Shown in pieces: positions 22,382 to 33,779 of a stretch of 64,000 nt of DNA. Source of the DNA: Cymodocea nodosa (Eukaryota > Streptophyta > Magnoliopsida > Alismatales > Cymodoceaceae); the NCBI GenBank assembly GCA_036874045.1, contig CM072341.1:12040501-12104500 (forward strand), given 5' to 3'. The translations under genes and the position numbers were made by a program. The notes beneath the pieces were generated by a model, which was not told the DNA's origin, made no database searches, and worked only from the letters and a program-made list of their open reading frames with translations. Positions within the stretch are counted from its first letter, which is position 1. Every line of letters starts with the position of its first letter.

Positions 22382-23959
22382 TGTAGGATCGTATGGCTAC
22401 ACAAGAGGGGGGTGAATTGTGTATTTTTAATATTTTCTAAAATATAATTGAAACTTTAAAACTCAAAAACAAGTCGAGACATTGTTTTCATAAAATCATT
22501 TTTATTTAAGGTTTCAATTACAATATACAATTCAATTCTCCTCAGAAATTGTAGATGCAATTATATTTCGATACCATGTATCATCTAAACAATTTCATAA
22601 CTACAAACAGAGAAAACTAATTTGCGGAATTTAAAACTTTTCTCCCTGTTTAAGATCTTTCTTCTTCTTCTTTTTCTTCTTCAGCAATTCTTTAGTGACG
22701 AATATCTTGTCTTTTCATGCTTCACCGAATTTGCTTTCTTTTGATACTTCAAATCTTTAGTGACGAAAATCTTACCTTTTTATGCTTACTGAACTTTCTT
22801 CCACTTGAGAGATTTTCCTCGAGAAGGTGTTTTTGATCCCTGAAAAAGATTTTTCTTTTGGTGTGCAGGGATGGTTTGATCCTTGAAAAGATTTTTCGTT
22901 TTGTGTGCAAGGATTAATTGATCAACGAGAATTCTATGCCTTTTATAATGTATCTTCATTTCATGCATATCCTTCACGTTTAACCACTACCAGTTTTTCA
23001 CTTCTCCCCGTCTTTTCTTTTTCCTTCATCAAAACACACACGTTCTAACCCACGTTTATATTTCAAATTTTCTTTAATCATCAGTCTTGGATCTCTGATA
23101 AATTTCCTGCAAAATAAACTTTCTCGTCCAAAAGTTTTTCATCAGTGTAATAAGTAGTCGTTACTTTAATGTTAACTAAACGAGTAACACAAGTATATAT
23201 ATAACTTAACGTTTCTAACTTAACGAGTTCCTCATGTGCCATTTCATGTGACAAGTACTGTAGCTAACTCAACGAACTAAGTCCGTGGTGTTATGCTATC
23301 TCAACGAACCATCTCCATTGTGTTATGATAACTCAACGAACCATTAATAAACAAATGTTTCTATAATAAGAATTTTACCACGTGCAAAAATAACAACTTA
23401 AGTTTATAATGCTAACCTAACATGTTGCCTTAGTGTTCAATATAGCAACTCAACGTGTTTAGTTATGTTAACTTAACGAGTTAAACATGTGCACCTCACG
23501 TGATACAATACAACATTCGTAACTTATAATTTCACCACGTGTATAACACAAACTTAACGAGTTCGTCTCTTCTTTTACTCACTAACTTAACGAGTTATCA
23601 CGTGACCTATTTTAACCTTTAAGCCTCTAACTTAACAAGTTCTCACGTGACCTCTATACAAACAAAACTCTAACTTAACGAGTTGTCTAAACGTGCACTG
23701 TTCATGATACAGAAGATATAACATTAAAACATATCATGCTTTTCAATAAAAACATACGTTAACTTAACGTTTAGCTAAATGAGAAATTAATGCAACGAAA
23801 TGACTAGATATTAACTTCAGATCCAATATAGACAAGTATTTATTATCAGTAAGCTTTTTCTGTATTAATTGATGATTTTAATTTCTTTTCACAAGCAATA
23901 GTAATTGAGCAAATATGATTATTTTCATTCAGCACACATCATCAAAAAAATACTCAACA
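22382..23959 (-). repeat. Element A, 5' LTR (right copy)
   Basis: 1578 bases, about 98% like 10874-12452 over the stretches compared. Contains the same TATA box (22939-22947), stem-loop units, AACTTAACGAGTT motifs and five CACGTG boxes. Confidence 0.95.
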
Positions 23960-23964
23960 TGTAA
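23960..23964. repeat. TSD of element A, right (TGTAA)
   Basis: Identical to 10869-10873. Confidence 0.9.
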
Positions 23965-24980
23965 GTTGATCTCTACTTTAGCATAGCAACATCAACTTGA
24001 AATCAATGCTAGAAGTTTTACTATTTCTTGAGAGATGATTCAGTATTTGGTGAAAATGTCTTCCCTTCCCATAATGTGATTACTCCTCATAATGGTTGTC
24101 AAGCACTATGTTTGGCTTGAAATCGACCCAACATTTAGCAAGTATCTTCACAAACATTCGATGGATTATGGTGGTTGTGGGAGATTAAGGAAAGTTTGAC
24201 ACTTCTATAGTGAGCGTGCAGTTGTCCCCTCCTTTTCATTCTTTTTCTTTTCCTTTTATCTTTCTTTCAATAATAACTGATTCCGCTTGAATCACTAGTT
24301 GGATTTCATTCATTCGTATCAACGATGGTAATTACTTCTTCATTCTACAATTGAGATCATGATGTGGTTTGTGAAACGTGGTTTCTTGTGAATTTTCTAC
24401 AACTAACAATCGAATATTAGAAAATAACTAGTCTGTGGAGTTAATGTAACTCAATAGACTTACTCTATTGACTTAACTATAACTCAATAGATCGACCTCA
24501 TTGAGTTAAGCTTAACTCAATAGACTCGTTCAGTTCTGTAGTTTCGTAAACAAATATTTATATAACATTTAACACTTGATATGTAAAAGAAGTAATTTCT
24601 AATTCATTTATAAATGATAATTAACTACTAATTCCTTGAAATTATGCATATTCTTTAATTAAGGTGTGTACTCGTATAATTGAGATATAATGACTTAATT
24701 CTTATATGATAAACTAAATATTATGTAATTAACAATTTTTTAACCACTAATATTATGCACAATTTCATTCTAAATAATGTCATTGACTAACCATCCTATA
24801 GAATTTTTTGAAGTCTAGGTTGGTCTACAATAGGGTAGAAGTCAACACCATTACTTCATGAGGTTTGGTATTGAGCATGGAGTAGAACTAGGATTTATCA
24901 CATGTAAATGAGGATATTTACACTTAATTTTACTATCGACTTTATATAGATACTTAATTGGTAATTGGGTAAGTTGAGTT
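23965..24980. other. unassigned sequence between A and solo LTR E
   Basis: No ORF. Positions 24420-24540 are rich in AACTCAATAGAC / GTTGAGTTAA-type motifs like those of the LTRs in this window, so it is probably decayed LTR sequence of the host element. It could not be aligned to a partner. The last five bases (GAGTT) are the left TSD of E. Confidence 0.35.
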
Positions 24981-26434
24981 TGTTAGGACCTGAGTATTTT
25001 GATAATGTAAAAACCTATGTGAGGAATCATATTGTATTTCACAGATAAGTAAGTGTAGTAAAAGATTAGAAGGCAGACAAACAAGTTGTAGTTAATTCCA
25101 GAATGTGCTACTATAGAGCTATAGAAAATAGGACAGTTCCAAGCTTATGTATCCGGAAGAAAGTTAATCTTCGGTGAGTTACAGACTTAAGTATCCGAAG
25201 AGTTAATTTAAAGCAGCAGCAACACTATCGAACAGTTAGAAGAATAACTATCTGAAATCATAAAGCCTTCGAAGAGTTGTGAAAGGCAGTTGGTTGAATG
25301 ATCGGAAAGTTAAGGAGTTAACTATCCGAAAGCTCAAGGAAAATCGAAAAGTTGGAAAGGCTAACTATCCGAAACTTAAGTCATTCAATTAACCATGTGT
25401 AGAAATCCAGAACAGAAGCTTAAAAGACTTTTGAGAGAGTTAGAAAGATAACTATCCAAAATTTGAAGGATTTCGGTGAGTTACAGGTATAACCATTCAG
25501 AACTTAAGTTATCCTATTATGCACGTGTAGAATTAATAAGACAGTAGTCGGAAGCTTAAAAGAAAAATCGGAGAGTTACTATAGTTAACTATCCGAAAGT
25601 CAAGAGCTTTTCGGTAAGCTAAAACTACAAGTCTCTGAACACTTGACACCTCACGTGAGCAACTTAAAATCCTCACGTGACATAGATAACAGGATGTAAG
25701 TGAAGGTTCGATAAGTTATAGACATTTTTCGGTGAGTTATTCATATAACCATCCGAAAATCAAAGGAAATTGGAAGGTTACTTACTGAACATAAGACAAA
25801 ACGGTAACTTACCATATTTAGGTCTAATTATTTAGCAAGTACTGTAGAATACATCCGTTGGAAGAAAAATGTGATTGTTATACCTTTTGGTATATATATG
25901 AGAAGTTTAAGAGAAGATCACATAGAGATAACGATCAAACATTATATTGTGAGAGCTACACAAAATTTTAGATACACTCTCAAGTTTGCAACAATCAAGT
26001 ATACTCTTAAAGATTCATTGCAGAAAAGCTCCGTGTGCCAAAACTCTGATAGAAAAATTCAAAGCTGTTGGTTCGTGAGTTTCAACCTAAAAACTCATTG
26101 TTGGTTGAGAGCTTCAACCTGAAAGCTTGAAAGAAAGGTTGGTTATTGAGTTTATACCTGAAAGCTCTAAGTGTTGGTTCTTACTTCAACCTGAAAGCAA
26201 GTGTTGTAAGTACTTGACTACTTAGTGAAGCCCAAGTGTATCTTAGGGGTGAACTAGCCAAGTTGGTGAACCACCTAAAATTTGTTGTGTGTTATTTTCT
26301 TCTTACTGTTTTGCTTACATTTAATTCATCTCATCTCACTATTGTTAGAATTAATTGATTCTAAGTTAAAAGAATTAAAAACTTACACACCTTCACCATT
26401 TACCCCCCCTCTAGTGAGCCTATCGATCCTAACA
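24981..26434 (+). repeat. solo LTR E (same family as element D)
   Basis: Starts TGTTAGGACCTGAGTATTTT and ends CGATCCTAACA, 1454 bases. It is the reverse complement in family terms of the D LTR (42838-44305), sharing both ends and the body. Flanking 5-mers GAGTT (24976-24980) and AAGTT (26435-26439) agree at 4 of 5. No internal element sequence is attached, so it is a solo LTR left by LTR-LTR recombination. TATA box TATATATAT at 25891-25899 and G-boxes at 25652 and 25674. The ORF at 25871-26122 within it is not a gene. Confidence 0.85.
26071..26215 (+). other. hairpin array in leader of solo LTR E
   Basis: Four tandem stem-loops with 8-base loops of form NNACCTRA. The first is GAGTTT (26077-26082) / AAACTC (26091-26096), perfect. 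Later units use AGCTT/AAGCT, GAGTTT/AAGCTC (one G-U) and CTTACTT/AAGCAAG (one mismatch). The units are separated by TTGGTT-type spacers. The array lies about 150 bases downstream of the inferred transcription start. Confidence 0.6.
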
Positions 26435-27678
26435 AAGTTTTCCCTCTAATTAGTAAGTTTAACTCCAAAGACCATAAACATCTCATTATGTTTATCTAAA
26501 CACCATGACGTAACCATATTATCGTTTTCCTAAACAACATGAAGTTAGTTCTATAGGTTTAGCTAAACACCACAAACTTCCCATTATGTTTAAGTAAACA
26601 ACATAAACTTCTTCATTATGTTGTCCAAACAAAACAGACCTTTTGTTGTATTTAAGTAAACTATACAAAGTGTCTAGTCTTTACAGTCTAACTTATATAG
26701 CTATAAACCTAAATGCTCCCCCTACATATTTGCACACTACCCCTACACATGTGTCATAAATGACAGGTATTTTTAGAAAGTAATAAAATTTAAAAATAAC
26801 ATTAAATAAAAGAAATAAAAGACTTTTTAAGATAACATTTTTCTTTTCAGCACCAAACTTTACATATTATCTATGTTAATAATCTATAACTCTAATTTAG
26901 AAATGTATAGTTTTAAATGATAATCATTTTGATTCTAATCTAACTTTAAGATTTAATAAGCATGGATTAGAAGTTATAATCTCAAAGACTTATAATAGTA
27001 TAAATATAGTAAACTTAATAATAGATATTTCATAATTGACATTCACTCTTCATTAAATTTATACCAAAACAAAATTTTCTTGGACAAATTTTTTTTGGAT
27101 ATCTTGCTTTTTAACTAAATTTTCTAATATACCATTGTAATGAGCTTTAGGTCAACAACCTTAGTTCAATTGATCTTAGGTTGTCAAGTTTTAAGAAACT
27201 TAGTATATCAAGTTAATTACCTCTTAGGACTTAATTACTCAAGTATATTAGGCTTGAGTGTCAAGATTTAACTTTTCAACACCTTGTAAAATTGGCTTTT
27301 GCTTTTATTTTTCAAACTTTTTCAGTTTATAATTTTTTCAATTTAATAGCAAATTATATTTAGAGTTATATCAAAAATGATTTGTTAGTTATAAAGTCAT
27401 CTCATACTTATAACGAGTTATAAAACTTTAAGAATTGAATCTTGACATATACACTTTATTGTTTCTACAAAGTAGATGTGCAAGAAATAAGTTATCATAG
27501 AAAGCTATATTTTCCTTTCATAGTTAAGTTTTTCAACATAAACCTTTTAAAAGAATGGTTTTCTTTCTTTTTTCATTTTTGTTTGGAAAAATAATAAACT
27601 CAAGAAATGTTGGAATATCAATAACAAATAATAAGTAAAAGTAAATTTAGAAATTTAGTAAGATCTGTGGATAAGTGG
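26435..27678 (-). other. element C 3' noncoding region
   Basis: Lies beyond the RNase H stop of C. Contains the internal polypurine tract TGTAGGGGGAGCATT (minus strand, 26712-26726) and the block 27119-27190 shared with element A. Positions 26440-26700 carry GTTTA...TAAACACCAC-type motifs like the C/F LTRs and are probably residual C LTR. No coding. Confidence 0.5.
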
Positions 27679-30351
27679 TTAAATATTTGACAATCTAAAT
27701 ATTCCTATATTCATTCTCAATCTATTGAAACTATTTTCATTTAAGGGTTTAGTAAAAAGATTAAATAATTGGTTTGATGTAGGAATGAATTCTAATCTAA
27801 TTTAATCTTATCCTTAAGAACATTATCTCTTAAAAAATGATGTCTTACATTTATATGTTTAGTTTTGAAATGAAACATAATATTTTTTGAGAGATTTATT
27901 ATAGAATTACTAACACATAAAATTCTAATTGACTCATAGGTCAATCCATAGTCTTTTAAAGTTTGTCTTATTCATAATATTTAAGCATAATAAAGAGCAA
28001 TAGTTATATATTCCACTTTAGTGGTAGATAATACCACATAATTTTGTTTCTTACTAAACTAAGATATTAATAAATTTACATGTACCACTAGTATTCTTTT
28101 TATCAAATTTGCTACTAGAAAAATCAATATCATTATACCTAATCAGATTTATGGAGTTATCCTTAGAATAAAATAAACTAAAATCTTGTGTTTCCTACAA
28201 ATATCTTAAAATTCTTTTAACAATAGTTAGATGTGACTCTTTAGGTTAGACTTAAAATCTTATACAAGCATAAAACTAAATATAATATCTAGTCTACTTA
28301 CTGTCAAATATAGTAATGAACTTATTATACCTCTATATTTCATTTTATTTATAGGTTTTTCAATCTCATTTTTATCTAACTTGATAATAGTGCTCATAGG
28401 TGTACCTTTTATTTTATCATCATGAAATTTAAATCTTTTTCTTAAATCTCTTGTATATTTTTCTTGACATATAAAAAAATATTTTTCTAATTGTTTAATT
28501 TGCAAGCCTAATAAATAATTCAATTCACTCATTATACTCATTTCAAATTGACTAAGCATATCATTTGCAAAAGCTTTGCATATGTTTTTATTGGTTGAAC
28601 CAAATATGATACTATCAATGTAGATCTAAACTACTAGAATTTCTTTTCCAATCTTCTTGATAAATAAAGTATGATTTACTTTACCTGTTGAAAAGTTTTT
28701 CTCAACTAGAAAAATTTTCAATCATTCGTACTATGACCTAGGGGCTTGTTTTAAATCATATAAAACTTTCTTTAAATTGAAAACATAATCTAGATATTTT
28801 TCATTTTCAAATTCTAGAGGCTATTTTACATAAACTTCTTCTTTGATAAAACCATTTAAGAATACACTTTTTACATCCATTTGATAGAGTTTAAAGTATA
28901 TATAACATGCAAATGCTAGTAATATCCTAATAGCTTCTATTGTAGCTACCTTAGCTAAGGTTTCGTTGTAATCAATTCCTTTTTCCTGATAATATCTTTG
29001 AGTAATTAATTTATCTTTATTTCTAACTACATATCCTAATTCATTAGATTTATTTCTAAATGCCCATTTAATTCCTATAACTTGATGATCTTTAGGTGTA
29101 GATGCTAGTTCCCAAATGTCATTTCCAATAAACTAGTTGAACTCTTAATGCATAGTCATTATCTAGTATTCATCTTCTAATGCATCTAAAACATTCTTGG
29201 GTTTTAATTGGAATATGAATGCATATGCACTACATTTATTTACTTTAGATGTAGTCCAAACTCATTGTGAAAGGTCTCTAATAATTAAATTTGGAGGGTG
29301 ACTAGAAGAGTATCTCTAATTTCTCTCTATATGTATATATTCATTATTTATATTTTTTTTGAAGTAATTTTAGGCTAATTATTGTCTTTATCATCCAAAT
29401 TTGTCCTAGCAATTTGATTTATTTTTCCTATAAAGTTCTCCTCAAACACCACATGTAAGGACTCTTTAATTGTTTTGGAATTTTTATTGAAGATCTTGTA
29501 GGTTTTACTTCTTAAAAAGTACTTAACAAAAATTCCTTTATCAAATTTTACATGAAATTTATCTCTATTATCCTTTGTATTTAGTATGAAACACTTATAA
29601 TTGAAAGGTTTTATTTATGATATAGGGACTTTATTCTTCCATACTTCAAATGGTGTTTTTCTTGTAAATGATCTTAAGAGAACTCTACTAATTATATGAC
29701 AAGTCATATTTATTGTTTCAGCCTACAAATAATGAGGTAACTTATTTTTATTTATCACAGTTTTGACCATTTCTTGAAGTGAATTATTCTTTTTTTCAAT
29801 AACTCTATTTTGAGAGGAGGCTTTAAGGAATCAATACCTATGGTTTATGCCTAATTTCTCACAAAATGCATCCATTTCAGAATTTTTGAATTCTCTACCA
29901 TAATCACTCCTAATCTTTTTAATATTAAGTCTTTTTCAATTTAGACTTTCTTGCAGTAAACTTTAAATATTTCAAAGGCATCTGATTTATTTGCTAAGAA
30001 GTAAATCCAAGTATATATAGAATAATCATTAACTAAAACAAAAACATATCTTTTACCTCCTAAACTTAGTATTCTAGTAGGTCTAAAAAGATCTATATAG
30101 ATCAATTATAGAATTCTACTATTAAAAACCTCATCAAAAATTTGAATTGAGATTTATATTATTTACCTAATTCAAATGCATCACAAATATGATTCTTTGA
30201 AAATTTAATTTTAGGTAAATCTTGAACTAGTTCATATTTAGATAATCAACCAAATAATTTCATATTTATATGACCTAACCTTTTATATCATAACCAAGCA
30301 TATTTAGATTTAACAATAAAACATGAATATTTATCTACAACACTAGAAGGT
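27679..30351 (-). pseudogene. pol of element C (integrase, RT, RNase H), split by element B
   Basis: Minus-strand pieces: LPSSVVDKYSCFIVKS and YKRLGHINMKL (GAG-pre-integrase) at the right edge, integrase fragments about 29700-30200, SH3-like KPFNYKCFILNTKDNRDKFHVKFD, RT pieces (IKWM.K.YS, VNHTLFIKK), then an open stretch 28260-28559 (MSELNYLLGLQIKQLE, EKYTRDLRKRFKF). RNase H (GTCKF, LFTKPLNENSF) ends at TAA 27679-27681. Stops and frameshifts occur throughout, many at expected Trp or Gln positions. The upstream half of pol is at 48133-48820, across element B. Confidence 0.8.
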
Positions 30352-31569
30352 TGTTAGGAATTTTATTTTGATGATGAATATTTTATTAAGTCTATAAATA
30401 AGTCTAAGTATATGTGGTAATTCAACAGAGCCAGTTTGTTGAGTTAGTAGTTAACTTAATGGAGTTAGTCTGTTAAGTTATGTTAATTCCACGAACTAGT
30501 TTTTTTATTAGTCACATAGTTAGGCGTTAACATATTTTAAAAATTTGTATAGTTATAAGTTAACATTTCTAGTTAGTTGAAAAGTTATGTTAAAAATCTC
30601 ACAGTTAAATTATTTGCACATGTGTTTTTAACATTTTAAGTTTTTATGTGTTTTCCATGTGTGTTTAGAAAAGAAAAGTCAAAGAGTTAGATAATTGCTT
30701 GAGTTTTTATGCATAGATAGATAATTATTTGAGTTTTATAAAGTGACTAATGAAAAGTTAAATTTATTTATTTTAGTCACATATTTTGTAGGTGAAAAAA
30801 TCAAAGAGTTACAGATAAGTGTTCGAGTTTTTACACATCTTAAAGTATAAGTGCTCAACTAAAGTGGTGACTTAGAAGATATATTCTACGACTCTCTAGA
30901 AAGAAGATTTTCGATTGTTCTACAATAAGAGATCGTGAAATTCAAAAATATATTGGAGATAGTGGAAATTTAAAAAGATAGTGGAGAATGTGGATAATTT
31001 AAATTTGAAATTAATACGTGAAATTATGAATTATGAATTAAGTAGATGAACATGTTTAACGTGAAATCACAGTTCTATTACTATAAATAAAAGGTATGAG
31101 CTACACTTTATTCATCCCAAAATTACATCACAAAATCATATCCTTACATCAATCTCTGAAATCTCAAAATCAATAGAGAGAAATCCTATCTCAGTGAATC
31201 CCAAGAAAAATTAGAGAAAGAACTACTACGAAGGAAGTTTCAAAGATTCGAAGAAGAAAGCAAAGAGATATAGAAGCTGAGTAAATTTCTAGAAGAATCA
31301 GAAAGCTACGTGCAAAAACTTATGTTTGAATATATAATTCAATCAATGTTAGAATAGGAAAGATTTTATTTCATATTGAATTGTAATTTGAAAATTCTAT
31401 CAGAATTGACAAGTAGGGAATTGTGCTGTAAACATCTATAAATTTTTACTTTATCAATAAAAAGTTTAGAATTACAAATAGTGAGTGTTTTGTACTCTTA
31501 TTTTATCTACTAGATTCTTAAAAACTAAAAATATAATTCATCCCCCTCTTGTGATACTATGGTCCAACA
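30352..31569 (+). repeat. Element B, 5' LTR
   Basis: 1218 bases; partner of 46941-48127. A TATA box at 31082-31091 predicts a start near 31115 and about 455 bases of R/U5. Confidence 0.9.
31082..31091 (+). promoter_or_regulatory. TATA box of LTR B
   Basis: TATAAATAAA followed by AGGTATGAGCTACAC, conserved at 47640-47649 in the other LTR. Confidence 0.6.
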
Positions 31570-31750
31570 ATTGGTATTAAAGCTTGATTAGCAATTTTAA
31601 TATCAAATTGATACTCCAACAATTGGTATCAAAACTTGGTTAGCAATTTTAATATCAAATTGATACTCCAACAATTGGTATCAAAACTTTCTTAGCAATT
31701 TTAATATCAAATTGATACCCTAACAATTGGTATCAAAGCATATAGGAATC
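31565..31750 (+). repeat. four tandem copies of the primer-binding site of element B
   Basis: A 52-base unit starts at 31565, 31617, 31669 and 31721. Each begins with the LTR end YAACA and continues ATTGGTATYAAARC, the Met-tRNA-type primer site. The first three continue GCAATTTTAATATCAAATTGATAC. Only the first abuts the LTR. The fourth has TTGGTATCAAAGC, the closest to the standard site. Confidence 0.9.
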
Positions 31751-31799
31751 AATTTTCCCTTTTTACAAGTTAGGATCTTTTATTTATTCTCTATTTAAA

Positions 31800-33079
31800 A
31801 TGACTAGTATTTCAAATAATGAAATCGTAATAATGACTAAAGGATATGCTACTATTTGTCCTCCTATGTTTGAAGGTATTAATTATGACTATTGGAAATA
31901 TAGGATGAAAGTATTTTTTCAATCAATAGATTTTAAATTATAGTACATAATTAGCAATCCTTTAGTGTTAGTTACGACTCCATGTGATGCATGGACTTTG
32001 ATGAGGAGTGAATGACACTAAATGCTAAAGGTTTAAACATCTTGTTCTGTGCTTTATTTCATGATCAATTTAATAAAGTATCTGCATATCAAATTGCTCA
32101 TGAGATATGACATGCATTAGAAGTTACCAATGAAGATATCAACCAAGTTAAGGAATCAAAAATTAATATGTTAGTACATAAATATGAGTTGTTTAAAATG
32201 CATGAAAATGAATGTATCTTTGATATGTTTTCCCATTTTCTTGAGATTGTAAATTCATTAAAGTCATTAGGCAAGAAATTCGAGGAAAAATACTTAGTTA
32301 GAAAGATCCTTAGATCTTTAACTAAGATTTAGGCTCAAAAAACAACATCTATTAAGGAGTCCAAACATTTAAATATATATACTCTAGATGATCTCATAGG
32401 AAATCTTATAGCCTATGAAGTATAACATTTAGATCTAAAATGGAAGAATCCTAGAAGGGATATGACTTTTGAGGCTGATATAGACTTGGAAGTTATTAGT
32501 AATTCTAACGAAGATTTACTTTTGTTGACCAAAAAATTTAAAAATCTATTGAAGAAATGTAAGAACTTCAAGTCAATAAAGACATCTAGAAATATGGAGA
32601 AGTTATTTCAGAAGGAGAAAATCATATGTTATAAATGCAATAGGCTGGGTCACTTTCAAATTGATTGCCATCTCAATAAGAATATAAAGAAAAAGAGTTT
32701 TGGATCGAACAAAGACAAAATGTTTAAAAAGAGAAGAGTACTAAAAGTGACATGGGATGACTCTTCCTCTTTACAAGGTGAAGAAAAGAAGGATTTAACA
32801 TCAAATAGTGAATCCTCATTAAGTTTAGATTTAGAAGAAGAAAATTTGGCAAACATATGCTTTATGGTAAATTCCAATGAGGTATCTTTTGATCCTGATG
32901 CTAGTTATGATAGTTTTGATAGATTACTTGTTGAGTATAATAAATTAGCCAAAAAGTATAAGAGAACAAAATCAGAAGGAAAGAATACTAGGAAATTTCT
33001 AGATAAATCTGAAAATAAAATAGATTTTCTAAATTCTACATCGAACAAATTTAAAGAAGAAAGTCAAAACCATGCATAA
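31800..33079 (+). pseudogene. gag of element B
   Basis: Begins ATG at 31800, with PPMFEGINYDYWKYRMKVFFQS soon after (copia gag start). Stops and frameshifts break the capsid part. From 32462 a frame stays open and includes the zinc knuckle CYKCNRLGHFQIDC (C-x2-C-x4-H-x4-C complete), a Lys-rich linker, an acidic Ser-rich part and the beginning of the coiled coil, ending at TAA 33077-33079. Homologous to gag of A. Confidence 0.8.
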
Positions 33080-33779
33080 GAGATTTTAAAGTTTAATCTA
33101 ATTGTGAAAATTTAATTGCTGATAAGAAGAAAATGATTACAAAAATTGATAAATTAAATTTGACTATTAAGAATTTAAATCTAAAATTAACATATTGAAA
33201 CTTAAGGTTTATGATTAGAAAGCTAACTTGTGTAAAAAGAATAATAGTTAAACAATAACAAATGAACTTAGTAGTAAAATATCAAATATAGAAAGATAAG
33301 GTATTGGATTACACGATGCATTCTCTGAAAATTATACATTGCTTGATAGTACTTCTAAGATTAATGTTTTTGTTTCAAGTACTAAGATAAGAAATGAAAA
33401 ATTATCCCTTATGTAGTTAGGAAAGGTGATAAATATGTGCATGTAGAAAAATTACATCACATAAATAATAACATAAGATCTAAAAGCCCTAAAAGAAATT
33501 TTCAAAAGAATTAGGTTAAGTTATTTGAAAATGGAAGTTTAAACATTTTTTATTAGTTTTCTTCATATCTAAATAAAATTGGGTATTGGAACATTCCTAT
33601 GAATGATCAACAATTAAATAATGTGAGATATGAAAATTTCAACTTTGCTGAACATGGAAATAAATTTTTTGGTAATTATAATAATAAGATTAATAAACGT
33701 AGAAACAATTATCAGAAAATAAATAAGTTGAAATTGAAAATTATTAACTATAATGTTTTTGGTATCTCTCCCTCTAACA
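33080..33779 (+). other. gag-pol linker region of element B
   Basis: AT-rich continuation of the coiled-coil and linker part of gag, with many stops. The ORF at 33599-33802 is Asn-rich and corresponds to the linker before the protease. Confidence 0.45.

Larger units (their letters stand above)
10874..23959 (-). mobile_element. Element A: complete Ty1/copia retrotransposon, SIRE/Maximus-like, 13.1 kb
   Basis: Both LTRs (1579 and 1578 bases) are present with perfect TSDs TGTAA. Read on the minus strand the order is 5' LTR (22382-23959), primer site, gag, protease, integrase, reverse transcriptase, RNase H, internal polypurine tract, a third ORF, terminal polypurine tract, 3' LTR (10874-12452). 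Protease-integrase-RT order places it in Ty1/copia. Large size, long LTRs, coiled-coil gag tail and an extra ORF after pol resemble SIRE/Maximus. The LTRs differ at about 2% over the first ~430 bases, nearly all C/T or G/A transitions, so it is the youngest element in the window. Multiple in-frame stops, two frameshifts and damaged catalytic residues make it non-autonomous now. Confidence 0.92.

Noticed and set aside
22786-22977. 63-codon ORF in LTR A
   Set aside because: Lies wholly in LTR leader sequence with stem-loops; disrupted in the other LTR.
25871-26122. 83-codon ORF in solo LTR E
   Set aside because: Spans the TATA box and hairpin array of an LTR; no domain, not conserved in D.
31565-31750. 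CRISPR-like appearance of 52-base repeats
   Set aside because: Units are contiguous without spacers, contain the LTR end and primer site, and the DNA is plant nuclear.
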